Source of the DNA: Thermosphaera aggregans DSM 11486
GTDB lineage: Archaea; Thermoproteota; Thermoprotei_A; Sulfolobales; Desulfurococcaceae
Direction: 5' to 3'
NCBI RefSeq assembly: GCF_000092185.1
Contig: NC_014160.1
Location: 744,001 to 808,000, forward strand
Length of the DNA: 64,000 nucleotides
A program made the position numbers and the translations under genes. Below are positions 8,770-17,578 of this stretch, piece by piece. Every line of letters begins with the position of its first letter. Positions within the stretch are counted from its first letter, which is position 1. The notes beneath the pieces are model-generated. The model saw only the letters and a program-made list of their open reading frames with translations. It was not told the origin of the DNA and did no database searches.

Positions 8770-9066
8770 ATGGTTTTGAAGAAGATAAGGGGTTTTCTCA
8801 GAGAGGTGGTTCTTTTCATAAAAGGGTTTAACCAGGCAATACTTGAGCAGAGCGTGGAGGCTTTGGAAGCCGAGTATGTTGAGCTGGAGAACGCGTTTCT
8901 CACAATGCTCTTCGGCCCTTTAATAGGGGTTAAAACAATCCCTGCCCTCCTCTCACTCGAGCTACTGGAGGCCGTTAAGGAGGAGGTATCAATACTGGAG
9001 TCCCGCGGTTTCAGGGGGGAGGATGTGTTAGGGGATTTAATGTCATCGATAGGGGGTGAATGGTAG
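8770..9066 (+). CDS. Small helical protein cotranscribed with an ArsA-type ATPase
   Basis: 98 residues, predicted all-helical, without membrane segment or cysteines. A stretch of aliphatic residues in the middle (FLTMLFGPLIGVKTIPALLSL) could be an amphipathic or weakly membrane-associated helix. The stop overlaps the ATG of the next gene (ATGGTAG), so translation is coupled. No family recognised. A TATA-like TTTTTTAATTAGC lies at 8722-8735. Its constant pairing with the ATPase in this window suggests an adaptor or substrate-capture partner; that is a guess from position only. Confidence 0.65.
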   Translation: MVLKKIRGFLREVVLFIKGFNQAILEQSVEALEAEYVELENAFLTMLFGPLIGVKTIPALLSLELLEAVKEEVSILESRGFRGEDVLGDLMSSIGGEW

Positions 9067-10013
9067 TGCTCCAAGACATTGTCAAACCATACTCCTGCTG
9101 CCCACACGTTGTGGTTGTGATAGGGAAGGGGGGTGTGGGCAAGACCACGGTATCCCTGCTCCTCGGCTCGGCTCTCGCGAGGCTGGGGAGGACGCTGGTT
9201 CTAAGCCTCGACCCAGCTAAGCATTTGGCGAAGTATGTTGGGGAGGAGGTTGTAAACAGGGAGCACGAGGTCGAGTACAACCTGGCTGTAAGGCAATTAG
9301 ATATTGAGAAGGAGGTTGCCAGGCAGGCGGACCAGTACTCCGGCATGCTTAAATACCTCCTCCCATCCCTCACAGTCTTGAATGTTGAGAGCGTTGTCGA
9401 CGTTGTCAAGTATATGCCGGGTGTTGAGGAGGAGGTTTTCCTAAGGGTTTTAAGCGATGTCTACGCTAGCCGGGACTACAGCTTCATAGTGGTTGACACG
9501 CCTCCCACAGGGGTGACTCTTAGAACCCTCTACCTCCCAGTGCTCTACATGGTCTGGCTAGACAAGCTGATCAAGGTTAGGGAGAGGATTGTTTCCCTGA
9601 GATACGTTATCGCGAGAACCATGGGGAGGAAGGTTGAGCTGAGGGATAAGGCGTTGTCAATGCTTCTCGAAATGAGGGAGCGCTATTCAAGCCTCATAGG
9701 CTTGTTGAAGAACCCTGAGAGAACCTCCTACGTAGTGGTCGCGACCCCGGAACCCCTTCCTGTTTACGAGATGGAGGAGACGGTTGGCTTCCTGGAGAAG
9801 AAGCTCGGGGCCCCCGTCAAGGCTCTCGTGCTCAACAAGATCCTCCCCGATGAAATAGCTCGGGAAATGGGTGTGGAGCAGCAGCAAAAGGGTTTCATCG
9901 AAAAGCTATCCTCCATTAAAAAACCCGTTATCCTCATAAGCTACCTCGGGAGGCCTACGGAGAGCTTTGAGGATGTTAAGAAGCTTGAAAGCCTTGTGGA
10001 GGTGGTTGGGTGA
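9060..10013 (+). CDS. ArsA/Get3-family ATPase
   Basis: A 317-residue P-loop ATPase of the ArsA/Get3 (SIMIBI) type. The deviant Walker A with signature lysine is GKGGVGKTT at about residues 23-31. The switch I region reads SLDPAKHL in place of the usual STDPAxxL, and switch II reads DTPPTGVTLRTLYLP, close to the DTAPTGHTLR of the family. A long helical segment (residues about 85-200) would form the client groove. Get3 proteins deliver tail-anchored membrane proteins; ArsA drives arsenite efflux. No ArsB, ArsR or ArsD lies nearby, which favours a targeting role. Overlaps both neighbours by a few bases. Confidence 0.85.
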   Translation: MVVLQDIVKPYSCCPHVVVVIGKGGVGKTTVSLLLGSALARLGRTLVLSLDPAKHLAKYVGEEVVNREHEVEYNLAVRQLDIEKEVARQADQYSGMLKYLLPSLTVLNVESVVDVVKYMPGVEEEVFLRVLSDVYASRDYSFIVVDTPPTGVTLRTLYLPVLYMVWLDKLIKVRERIVSLRYVIARTMGRKVELRDKALSMLLEMRERYSSLIGLLKNPERTSYVVVATPEPLPVYEMEETVGFLEKKLGAPVKALVLNKILPDEIAREMGVEQQQKGFIEKLSSIKKPVILISYLGRPTESFEDVKKLESLVEVVG

Positions 10014-10684
10014 GCATTGAAGACCTGTTCCTACTATACGGGATTATAGCTTTCATAGCGATCCTGGGAGCGGCTTCCGCTATATGGTTTTTCAGGCAGA
10101 GGCGGAGGTTCATAGTAATGCTAAGGGATGTTGTCCTGGCTCTTGAAAAGTATTTCAACCCTTCGAGCAAGGAGTACCAGTGGCTCGGATACCTCGTGGG
10201 TTTTAAAGCCAGGTATGTTCTCCCGGGCAGGCACAGGGTTTACCTGTTGCTGACCACGGTTCCCAGGCACTCCCTGTTCTACTATCCCTTCGCCAGGATT
10301 GCTGGGAGGAAGGATAGGCTTGAAATAGCCTTCAACCCGAGCGACAGGGTCGTGGTGGGCGAGGTGTACCTGGTTAAGAAGAACAGCAGGGTTGACAACG
10401 CTATTCTGAGGAACAGCGTGGGGGAGAGGCTTGACAGGCTGTTTTCGAAAGAGGTCAAGGGCTTCTACGATTACATAGTATTCTACAGTGATGAATCGCT
10501 CTACGATAAGGTAGCCGAGGCTGTTGCGAGCGTCAGCCTGCCTGTGACCATGATCGCAACCTACCCGGGGGAGAACATCGTGTCAGTTGCCTACGACCTA
10601 TCCTTGAGCACTCTCGGCGAATTCCTGGCTTTCCAAGACAGGCTTGTCAAGGATTTAACCGTTCCCCGTGTTGGCAGGAAATAG
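10010..10684 (+). CDS. Membrane-anchored protein of unknown function in the ArsA-type operon
   Basis: 224 residues. One N-terminal transmembrane helix (LFLLYGIIAFIAILGAASAI) is followed by a basic stop-transfer RQRRRF, so the remaining 190 residues face the cytoplasm. This domain is alternating hydrophobic and charged, with no motif I know. The GTG start overlaps the TGA of the ATPase gene (GTGA), so the two are translationally coupled. A membrane receptor or docking site for the ATPase is a reasonable hypothesis; nothing in the sequence proves it. Confidence 0.7.
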   Translation: MSIEDLFLLYGIIAFIAILGAASAIWFFRQRRRFIVMLRDVVLALEKYFNPSSKEYQWLGYLVGFKARYVLPGRHRVYLLLTTVPRHSLFYYPFARIAGRKDRLEIAFNPSDRVVVGEVYLVKKNSRVDNAILRNSVGERLDRLFSKEVKGFYDYIVFYSDESLYDKVAEAVASVSLPVTMIATYPGENIVSVAYDLSLSTLGEFLAFQDRLVKDLTVPRVGRK

Positions 10685-10751
10685 CTCCTCTAGTTTTAAA
10701 TACCCAGTTTTCAATAAGTATTCACGCGGTTCTCTCAAGGAGTGTTGCCTC

Positions 10752-11711
10752 ATGAAGACGGTATACATGTTTGAGCCGCCTAGGAATGGTCTTGAACTGC
10801 TCGAGAAGGAGGGTATTCCTCACGTTTACTACCCTGGAAGGCAGGCGCCGCCGGAGTGGCTTGAGAAGGAGTTGCGCGACGCAGTGGTTCTCGTTGCGGC
10901 CCCGTGGAACACTGTCACCAGGGATTTGATTGAGAAGGCGCGAGGGCTGAGGCTGATCATGGTTCAGGGCTCCGGCCTCGACAAGGTCGACATTGAGGCT
11001 GCTACGCAGCGGGGTGTTTGCGTGGCCAACGCGCCGGACTACATTGCCGAGACTGTTGCAGACCATATAATGGCCCTGATACTGGCGCACTACAGGAACA
11101 TTGTAAGGGGTGACAGGTACGTGAGGGAGGGGAGGTGGACCAGCGGTGTCCCCCAATCGCTCGTGGGTAGAACGCTGAGCGGTAAGCAGGTTGGGATTGT
11201 TGGGATGGGGAGGATAGGGGCATCGCTGGCCAGGAGGCTTAAGCCTTTCGGGGCTAGAATAGTCTACTGGGATAGGAGGGCTAAGCCTGAGATAGAGCAT
11301 GCTCTTGAGGCTCAGAGAATGGATTTAGACCAGCTCCTTGAAACAAGCGATGTGGTAGCGATAACCGTGGCCCTGACCCCTGAGACAAGGGGGCTGGTGA
11401 ACAGGGAAAGAGTGTTCAGGATGAAGAAGGGGGCGTTGCTCGTCAATACTGCAAGGGGGCCGATAGTTGATGAGAAAGCCCTCGCGGAAAGGCTTGGGCA
11501 GGGAGACATTTACGCGGCCCTGGATGTTTTCGAAACGGAGCCGCTCCCGCAGGACAGCCCGTTGATGAGGCTTGAAAACACGATCCTAACCCCGCACCTC
11601 GGGGGTTTCTCCTGGGAAGCCCTGGCGGAGACGGCGAGGTTTGTCGCGGAATCGGTAGCCAGGTTCATCAAGCAGGGGAGGCTGCCGGAGACCGTTGTGA
11701 ACAAGTGTTGA
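10752..11711 (+). CDS. D-2-hydroxyacid dehydrogenase, phosphoglycerate dehydrogenase-like
   Basis: NAD(P)-dependent oxidoreductase of the D-isomer-specific 2-hydroxyacid dehydrogenase family, 319 residues. The Rossmann motif GKQVGIVGMGRIGASLARRL lies at about 145-164, the catalytic Arg in VNTARGPIVDE, Glu in DVFETEPLP and His in LTPHLGGFSWEA. It has the single catalytic core without the C-terminal ACT domain of long SerA. Substrate could be 3-phosphoglycerate, glyoxylate or hydroxypyruvate. The ATG at 10752 is preceded by AAGGAG about 10 bases upstream; a longer frame starting at 10668 overlaps the previous gene and is rejected. TATA box TTTTAAATAC at about 10694. Confidence 0.88.
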   Translation: MKTVYMFEPPRNGLELLEKEGIPHVYYPGRQAPPEWLEKELRDAVVLVAAPWNTVTRDLIEKARGLRLIMVQGSGLDKVDIEAATQRGVCVANAPDYIAETVADHIMALILAHYRNIVRGDRYVREGRWTSGVPQSLVGRTLSGKQVGIVGMGRIGASLARRLKPFGARIVYWDRRAKPEIEHALEAQRMDLDQLLETSDVVAITVALTPETRGLVNRERVFRMKKGALLVNTARGPIVDEKALAERLGQGDIYAALDVFETEPLPQDSPLMRLENTILTPHLGGFSWEALAETARFVAESVARFIKQGRLPETVVNKC

Positions 11712-11803
11712 GCGCGATCCCCCGGGAAAACTTTCACCCCTCCCCGGGCCCTCCTTGTTTTTAAATCTTTACACGGCGAACTCTTTCAACCGGCTTCTCA
11801 TGA
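11712..11803 (+). promoter_or_regulatory. Terminator-like hairpin and pilus operon promoter
   Basis: Two CCCGGG blocks 20 bases apart (about 11720-11750) can pair and may end the dehydrogenase transcript. A TATA box TTTTTAAATC at 11758-11767 lies about 40 bases before the pilin ATG and is the likely promoter of the three-gene pilus operon. Confidence 0.5.
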
Positions 11804-12220
11804 ATGGTGGTTGACGTGAAGGCCGTGTCCGGGCTGGTTGCGACAGCGCTACTGCTCGCGTTAACGATCGCGGGAGGCGTTCTATTGTACAACTACGTCT
11901 ACGGCTACTTGGCCGGGGGCGGTAGTAGCGGAGGAGTTGAGGTCGTGTACGCCGCACTATACGACCACGGCCCCGTGAAGGAGCTGTACGCCGAGGTCTT
12001 TAACACGGGGTTGAAGACTGTTAGGGTTGAGAAGGTGGTGTTGATTCAAAACGGTAGCACTGTGGTTGAAGCCTCCGTGAACGGGGTCAGTATTCCGGCT
12101 GGAGGTAAGACCGCCATAGTAGTGGGGAACATAACAGCGAGCGTAAACAACACCCTGCCCCTCTACCTGAGAATATACTATGATGGGCAGCCGTCAAAGC
12201 TTTTCGAAGTGTTCAAGTAG
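11804..12220 (+). CDS. Type IV pilin-like protein with class III signal peptide
   Basis: 138 residues. A short charged N-terminus (MVVDVKA) is followed at once by a hydrophobic helix, VSGLVATALLLALTIAGGVL, which is the class III signal architecture cut by the archaeal prepilin peptidase PibD, probably after Lys-Ala. After a Gly/Ser-rich linker comes a beta-rich ectodomain with three or more NxS/T sequons. It starts the operon with the secretion ATPase and TadC-like membrane protein, so it should be the filament subunit or a minor pilin. It is not an archaellin by context: no fla accessory genes are present. Confidence 0.8.
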   Translation: MVVDVKAVSGLVATALLLALTIAGGVLLYNYVYGYLAGGGSSGGVEVVYAALYDHGPVKELYAEVFNTGLKTVRVEKVVLIQNGSTVVEASVNGVSIPAGGKTAIVVGNITASVNNTLPLYLRIYYDGQPSKLFEVFK

Positions 12221-12238
12221 GTTCCCGGTGAAGCAGGC

Positions 12239-13714
12239 TTGAACAGGCTTCAAAGGTTTTTTCAAAACATTAAAACCATTCCTCCAAGCCTCCCCCGCAC
12301 CCTTCCACGGGGCGGGGGCTTCGCCGAGGCCTCCCTACGGGTTGTGAAAAGGATTGTCGAGGAGTATTTAACAGGCTTCTCCATCGACGAGGGGGTTGAA
12401 GGCTTAATCCTGGAGGAGTACGAGCTCCCCTTCAACGTTAAGGCGAGGATTGTGAGGAGCGGTAGCCTGCTGAAGTATGTCGTGGAGGAGCCGCCGGTGA
12501 CGCCGGGGATTGTTGACCAGGTCTCAAGGCTGGTTCTAGGCGTTGAGGCCGATGGGTTTAAAGGGCTGGAGGCCCCGGGGGTTGAAGTGGTTTACAATTA
12601 CTCGAAGATTGTGAGCGGCTACGGCCCCCTTTACCCCTTCACAATGGATGAGGGCGTTGAAGAGGTGAGCCTTGACAGGAAGAATGGGAGGATCCATGTA
12701 ATCCACTCCAAGTACAGCTGGTACGGGTGGCTCCCCTCAAACGTCACGGTGAGGGGCGATCTCGTCGACAGGCTGGTGCTCTCGCTTGCGAGGAGGTCTG
12801 GGAGGCACATCTCCCTTCACAACCCTATAGCGGAGGGGTTGACCAGGGAGGGTTTAAGAGTCAGCCTGACATTCGGCGACGAGGTGTCGAGGAGCGGTAG
12901 TAGCATTGTGATCAGGAGGAGGCCGGGCACGCCTGTAGCCATCACCAGGCTCGTTGCCGAGGGTTTTTTAAACACTGCTGTAGCAGCATACCTCTGGCTG
13001 ATCCTCGAGTCCAGGGGCTGGGTTATTATCGCCGGGAGCGTTGGGGCGGGGAAGACGACACTCCTCCAGGCACTGCTAACCCTTATACCTCCTTCGAGAA
13101 GGGTTGTCACCATAGAGGACACGCCGGAGCTGAACGGCTCCACGGGCCTCTGGGACCCGCTTGTCGAGAGGCATTTAGCCGTTAAGCAGGGGGCCAGCAT
13201 AACCTCTTACGACCTGTTAAGGTTCGCGCTGAGGAGGAGGCCCGACTACATTGTTGTCGGAGAAGTTAGAGGGGTTGAGGCGAGGCTCCTAGTCCAAGCC
13301 TCCCGGCTGGGCCACGGTGTTTTAACAACTATTCACGCCGACAACCCCAGGTCGGTGGTGGAGAGGCTGGCGGCGCCCCCTATTTCAATACCGAGGAGCT
13401 TGCTGAGGAATATTTCAACAATAGTGATGGTTTCGAACAACCAGGGGTTGAGGAGGGTTTCAGCTGTGTGCGAGGTTGGGGAGGGCTCGGAGCTCCTTGA
13501 AATCTGCGGCGGCCCAGGGTCCTGCGCGTCCTTAACGCCAAGTGTTTTAGCATCCCTTTCAGAGAGGCTTCAGGGATTGGGCGATAGGGAGAGGGTTTTA
13601 AGCATGCTCGAGAAGAAGGCCTCCTTCCTGGACGACTGCGTCTCCAATCAAGTCTTCCACTACTCCAAGCTCTCTGAGAGGCTTCTAGAATACTATTTAT
13701 CGGGGAGTGGTTGA
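12239..13714 (+). CDS. Type II/IV secretion system ATPase (GspE/PilB-like)
   Basis: 491 residues. The N-terminal part (about 1-220) is the substrate- or platform-binding region; the RecA-like ATPase has Walker A GSVGAGKTT (about 263-271), an Asp box TIEDTPEL, Walker B YIVVGEVRGVEA and the His box TTIHADNP. It powers assembly of the type IV pilus-like filament encoded by the gene before, with the membrane protein encoded after it. TTG start with GGTGA upstream; the previous gene ends 18 bases before. No separate retraction ATPase is seen nearby. Confidence 0.92.
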   Translation: MNRLQRFFQNIKTIPPSLPRTLPRGGGFAEASLRVVKRIVEEYLTGFSIDEGVEGLILEEYELPFNVKARIVRSGSLLKYVVEEPPVTPGIVDQVSRLVLGVEADGFKGLEAPGVEVVYNYSKIVSGYGPLYPFTMDEGVEEVSLDRKNGRIHVIHSKYSWYGWLPSNVTVRGDLVDRLVLSLARRSGRHISLHNPIAEGLTREGLRVSLTFGDEVSRSGSSIVIRRRPGTPVAITRLVAEGFLNTAVAAYLWLILESRGWVIIAGSVGAGKTTLLQALLTLIPPSRRVVTIEDTPELNGSTGLWDPLVERHLAVKQGASITSYDLLRFALRRRPDYIVVGEVRGVEARLLVQASRLGHGVLTTIHADNPRSVVERLAAPPISIPRSLLRNISTIVMVSNNQGLRRVSAVCEVGEGSELLEICGGPGSCASLTPSVLASLSERLQGLGDRERVLSMLEKKASFLDDCVSNQVFHYSKLSERLLEYYLSGSG

Positions 13715-13729
13715 GAGCGGTGAGGCTTC

Positions 13730-14992
13730 TTGGAGAAGGGGTTTGACGGGCTGAGCGCGAAGCGCTTGGAGGAGGGCTTTCTCGACTTCCTGGCAGTCCT
13801 AGCCTCTTTCGAGACGACAGGCCTCAGGGTCATGGATTTGCTGGAGCAGGCGGCCGAGGGGAGGGTACGCGTCCCCGGCGGCTACGAGCCTCTCGCCAGG
13901 CTCTACGTGTTCCTGGAGAGGGCTTCAGGCGATCCTTACACCTCCCTTAAAAGCCTCGCCGAGCTAACCCCATCCCCTGTCGTGTCAAGGTTTCTAAGAG
14001 AGTACGGGGAGGTCCTTGTGTCAACCGGGGTGACCATGGGCCTTGTTGAAAAGTATCTCGACGAGGAGTTGGAGAGGCACTGGGCAAGGGTTTCAAGCCT
14101 TTTCACACGGCTGGACGCTTTCTACGAGGGCTTCCTCATAATAGTACTAACCCTCACGGTTTTCACCCTGCTCCCCGGCACACCCCTCAGCCCAGCCGTA
14201 TCCGCCGCGGCGGTTGCTCTCACAGGGATCGCGGGGTACTTGATCGCTGGAAGGGTTTCAAAGACAATCCTAGCCCCCGCGCCCCAGTACATGGCTGCGG
14301 CGGACCTGGCGGTCGTAGCCTCCGCTCCCCTAGCCCTCGCAGGGGTTCAAGGGCTCGCGCTCCACGCGGGCCTCGCCCTAACCCTCCACCTCCTCTTAAG
14401 GGGCAGGGTGAGGGTTCTCCGAGGGATTGAGGACGAGGCTGTCCTACTGGCTGAGGAGGCTGTTTCAGGCCTCGCCCTGGGAGTACCGGTTGACGCGACC
14501 CTTACCGCGGGCTTCCACTCGTCCAGAAGCCTTGTCTACAGGCTCCTCGGGCTCGCGATGCTGAACGGGTTCAACCCTTCAACCATGGTTGACGCGCTAG
14601 CCCTCCCGCCGCTGGCCGGGAGGCTCATCTCGTTGCTGGCAAGCCCTCTCGAGTACAGCGGCTTCTCCAGGGCGCTCGCCTCCATGGTTTCCAGGTTTTC
14701 CAGACATATTGCTCAATCCAGGAAGTGGTGTGGGGAGAGAGCTAGGCTCTACCTGTTCTACGCGGTTTTCACGGGGTTCATCCTAGCGTTCACGGCTTAC
14801 TTGTTGAAGGGCTTCACCGCTCTACCGGGCCTGCCCCCCGAGGCCGCGGCCCCGCTGGTCTACACCAGCATTGTCGGCACTGTAGCGGTTGCCTCGGCCT
14901 CGGGCGGCGGGTTAATGGTTTCATCGGCTGGGAAAACAGGACTGGCTTTAGCCCTGGGCTGGGCCGTCTACTTGCTCCTGGCTATCCTTTGA
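13730..14992 (+). CDS. Type II secretion/pilus platform membrane protein (TadC/GspF-like)
   Basis: 420 residues. Two halves each with a cytoplasmic helical domain and membrane helices: FLIIVLTLTVFTLLPGTPL, AVSAAAVALTGIAGYLIAG and a third pair near 185-220, then three C-terminal segments (LFYAVFTGFILAFTAYLL, PLVYTSIVGTVAVA and GLALALGWAVYLLLAIL). This is the inner-membrane platform that works with the ATPase and the pilin of the same operon. TTG start behind GTGAGG. Its stop overlaps the convergent rtcB gene by about 11 bases. Confidence 0.85.
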   Translation: MEKGFDGLSAKRLEEGFLDFLAVLASFETTGLRVMDLLEQAAEGRVRVPGGYEPLARLYVFLERASGDPYTSLKSLAELTPSPVVSRFLREYGEVLVSTGVTMGLVEKYLDEELERHWARVSSLFTRLDAFYEGFLIIVLTLTVFTLLPGTPLSPAVSAAAVALTGIAGYLIAGRVSKTILAPAPQYMAAADLAVVASAPLALAGVQGLALHAGLALTLHLLLRGRVRVLRGIEDEAVLLAEEAVSGLALGVPVDATLTAGFHSSRSLVYRLLGLAMLNGFNPSTMVDALALPPLAGRLISLLASPLEYSGFSRALASMVSRFSRHIAQSRKWCGERARLYLFYAVFTGFILAFTAYLLKGFTALPGLPPEAAAPLVYTSIVGTVAVASASGGGLMVSSAGKTGLALALGWAVYLLLAIL

Positions 14993-16430
14993 CAACCCCT
15001 ATCGGGCGCATCCTGACGACCATCTTGGCGATCCCTACCTTGTGCGCTGTCAGCACTACCTTGTCCACGTCCTTGTACGCTCCAGGGGCTTCCTCGCTGA
15101 TGACTCTTTTCGTCGCAGCCTTCAACACGACCCCTTTTCTCGCGAGCTCCTCGGTTATCCTCTCAGGGCTGTAAGACCTTATCGCCTCCCCCCTGCTCAG
15201 CCACCTGCCCGCTCCGTGCGGGGCGCTGTACCATGTCCTCGCACCGTTCACTGTTCCAACCAGTATGTAGCTCGCCGTGCCCATGCTCCCCGGTATCAGC
15301 ACCGGCTGCCCAATGCTCCTGTAGTCTCCCGGTATGTCGGGGTGCCCGGGCGGGAAGGCTCTAGTGGCCCCCTTCCTGTGGACTACGACCCTGTACTTCT
15401 CGCCGTTGACGACGTGCTCCTCTTTCTTAGCGATGTTGTGGGCTACGTCGTATATTATTTCAAGCCCAAGATCCTCCGGGGGTTTCTTGAAAACCTGTTT
15501 AAAGCTCTCCCTGACCCAGTGGGTTATTATCTGCCTGTTCGTCCAGGCGAAGTTCGCCGCGGCCGCCATGGCCTTGAAGTAGTCCTGCCCCTCGGGCGAG
15601 TTGAAGGGTACTGCCGCCAGCTCCCTGTCGGGGACCTGTATCCCATACTTCCTCATAGCCCTCTCCATGGTGACGAGGTAGTCGCTCGCAACCTGGTGCC
15701 CCAGCCCCCTGCTCCCCGTGTGGATCATGAGGGTTACCTGGCCTACTCGCGTTATCCCGAGGACTTTGGCCGCCTCGGGGTCGTATATCTCGTCGACCAC
15801 TTGGATCTCCAGGAAGTGGTTTCCGGCCCCCAGTGTTCCAAGTTGCTCGTGACCCCTCTGCTTCGCAACCCTGCTGACCTTGCTCGCGTCAGCGTCTTTC
15901 ATGCTCCCCTTCTCCTCGATGTGCTCCATGTCTCTCTCCCACCCGAAGCCGTGCTCCACGGCCCATTTAACCCCGTGGTTTAAGACCTCTTCCAGGTCGC
16001 TGAAGCTCAGCCTTAAATGACCCGTTGACCCCACGCCGCTGGGGACGTTCCTGAACAATGCTTCCACAAGCTCTTTCAGCCTGGGCCTGACGTCCTCCTC
16101 GTCCATATCCGTCCTCAGCACCCTGACCCCGCAGTTTATGTCGTAGCCTACTCCTCCCGGGCTTATCACGCCCTCCTCCACGTCGAAGCCCGCGACCCCT
16201 CCTATTGGGAAGCCGTAGCCCTGGTGGCCGTCGGGCATTACGTATGATTCCAGCCTTATCCCGGGGAGGCAGGCCACGTTCGCGGCCTGCTCCAGGGTTA
16301 AATCCTCCTGCATCTTACCGATCAAATACTCGTCGGCGAAGACGACTGCGTTGGTGAGCATGCACGGCTTGGCTCCTCTAGGGATAACCCATTCATAGTC
16401 TCCTTTCTTCTCTACTCTAACGTGAACCAT
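14982..16430 (-). CDS. rtcB: tRNA-splicing RNA ligase RtcB
   Basis: GTP- and Mn-dependent ligase joining 2',3'-cyclic phosphate and 5'-OH RNA ends; in archaea it seals tRNA exons after intron removal. The Mn-binding cysteine is in GYDINCGVR (Cys100), with PDGHQGYGFP before it and GAGNHFLEIQ, HTGSRGLGHQ and SAPHGAGR (the GMP-accepting His region) after it. 482 residues, full length, and no intein in the frame. Promoter: TATA GTTTATAAGC about 50 bases upstream and AGGAGG 9 bases before the ATG. Its substrate tRNA-Pro and a splicing endonuclease subunit are also in this window. Confidence 0.97.
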   Translation of the reverse strand: MVHVRVEKKGDYEWVIPRGAKPCMLTNAVVFADEYLIGKMQEDLTLEQAANVACLPGIRLESYVMPDGHQGYGFPIGGVAGFDVEEGVISPGGVGYDINCGVRVLRTDMDEEDVRPRLKELVEALFRNVPSGVGSTGHLRLSFSDLEEVLNHGVKWAVEHGFGWERDMEHIEEKGSMKDADASKVSRVAKQRGHEQLGTLGAGNHFLEIQVVDEIYDPEAAKVLGITRVGQVTLMIHTGSRGLGHQVASDYLVTMERAMRKYGIQVPDRELAAVPFNSPEGQDYFKAMAAAANFAWTNRQIITHWVRESFKQVFKKPPEDLGLEIIYDVAHNIAKKEEHVVNGEKYRVVVHRKGATRAFPPGHPDIPGDYRSIGQPVLIPGSMGTASYILVGTVNGARTWYSAPHGAGRWLSRGEAIRSYSPERITEELARKGVVLKAATKRVISEEAPGAYKDVDKVVLTAHKVGIAKMVVRMRPIGVVKG

Positions 16431-16583
16431 AGGAAACGCCTCCTCAAGTGGATCCTACTTAAGGAATTATCTACACCGGCTTATAAACAGGGTTAGCGGG
16501 CCCGGGGTCCGCGGGCCCATAACCCCTCGCCCACGGGTTTCCAGGCGGTGTTGCCGCAGGGTTTAAACGCCCCAGGTCCCTGC

Positions 16584-16614
16584 ACCGTGCGCAGGCTTGG
16601 GCTTGCCGCACGGT
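16584..16614 (-). terminator. Perfect 8-bp stem-loop after cas6
   Basis: ACCGTGCG (16584-16591) pairs with CGCACGGT (16607-16614), and the loop arms can pair further. It lies about 17 bases beyond the cas6 stop in the direction of transcription. Hairpins are not the main archaeal termination signal, so this could also stabilise the 3' end of the cas6 mRNA. The rest of the interval 16431-16630 is GC-rich and holds the rtcB promoter. Confidence 0.45.
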
Positions 16615-16630
16615 CTCTCAGCGGCCTCTC

Positions 16631-17518
16631 TCACTGCTGGTTGCCGGGTTTTTGAGCGGGGGCCTCCGGCCCCGGCCCGCCGGCCTCCACGAACACGTGG
16701 CCGAAGCCTGTTGCTCTTCCAACCCCTACTCCCAGGGTGATCGCGTGGGCCGTCAGCTCCGCTAAATACTCCTTCATGTCTAACTGCTCACTGTATCTTT
16801 CAAGGTAGTGCTTGTTCACGTAGAGGTTTACGTAGCCTGTCAGCGTTGGCTCGGGTTTTTTCTTGTACACTACCCATTTAAGATTCACTGTCTTCAACAC
16901 CGTGTAGGGCTCGTTGAACACCCTATGCAGCATCACTATCTGCCTGCGGAAGGCTTTAAACCCGTATAATCCCTTCTCAACCAGCATCGTGTACAGGGGG
17001 GTTGAGAAGAGGTTCATGACTGTCGGGATGAGCGCCTTGTGCTTCGCCCTCTTGAAGGGGTCCCGGAGCATTGCCGGAGATGCCAGGGTGATTTTGACCC
17101 TCCCCGTCTCCAATACTTTCTCGGCGATTTTCGAAGCAGTGGCCGAGGGGTCTGCTACGTTGATGGCGTCGAGGCTGACGCACACCTGTTTCCCGGCGAA
17201 CTCGAAACACCCGGCCCCCTTGTCGAGGGCTGCGAGAACCCTATCCAGCTCGAGAACGCTGGTGGAGAAGCCCAGGTAGAAGTGGTAGCGCCCCTCGAGC
17301 CTGACCGGCTCAACCCTCCCGGAGCACTTGGCTGTTGAACTCTGGCCACACCTCACGTAGCTGTAAACGCACCTGAGCCTCCCGTTCTCGTCGACGCTGA
17401 ACAGGGGAGTGGTGTGAACGGGCTTGGGAGGGTCGCCGGCCCGCGGCTCGAAAACACTTGCTAGCGAGGGATCCCCCCTTATCAGCATTGTCTTCACGAG
17501 CTTGCTGGTGAACAACAC
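16631..17518 (-). CDS. cas6: CRISPR repeat endoribonuclease Cas6
   Basis: Processes the long array transcript into crRNAs by cutting within each repeat, leaving the usual 8-nt 5' handle (here ATTGAAAG). The C-terminal glycine-rich loop GVGVGRATGFGH (about residues 262-273) is the RAMP signature. 295 residues with two ferredoxin-like halves, normal for Cas6; the Pro/Gly-rich last 20 residues look like a disordered tail. GTG start. It has its own TATA box (TTTTAAAAG, about 17548-17556) in the gap after cas3'', about 30 bases before the start, so it can be expressed apart from the interference operon. Confidence 0.9.
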   Translation of the reverse strand: MLFTSKLVKTMLIRGDPSLASVFEPRAGDPPKPVHTTPLFSVDENGRLRCVYSYVRCGQSSTAKCSGRVEPVRLEGRYHFYLGFSTSVLELDRVLAALDKGAGCFEFAGKQVCVSLDAINVADPSATASKIAEKVLETGRVKITLASPAMLRDPFKRAKHKALIPTVMNLFSTPLYTMLVEKGLYGFKAFRRQIVMLHRVFNEPYTVLKTVNLKWVVYKKKPEPTLTGYVNLYVNKHYLERYSEQLDMKEYLAELTAHAITLGVGVGRATGFGHVFVEAGGPGPEAPAQKPGNQQ

Positions 17519-17578
17519 GCCTTGGAAGCCGGATGCGTCAACGCTGACTTTTAAAAAATAGAGCTTGCCCAGGATTCT

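Noticed and set aside
15042-15983. Long plus-strand frame opposite rtcB
   Set aside because: Shadow of RtcB with no protein-like features.
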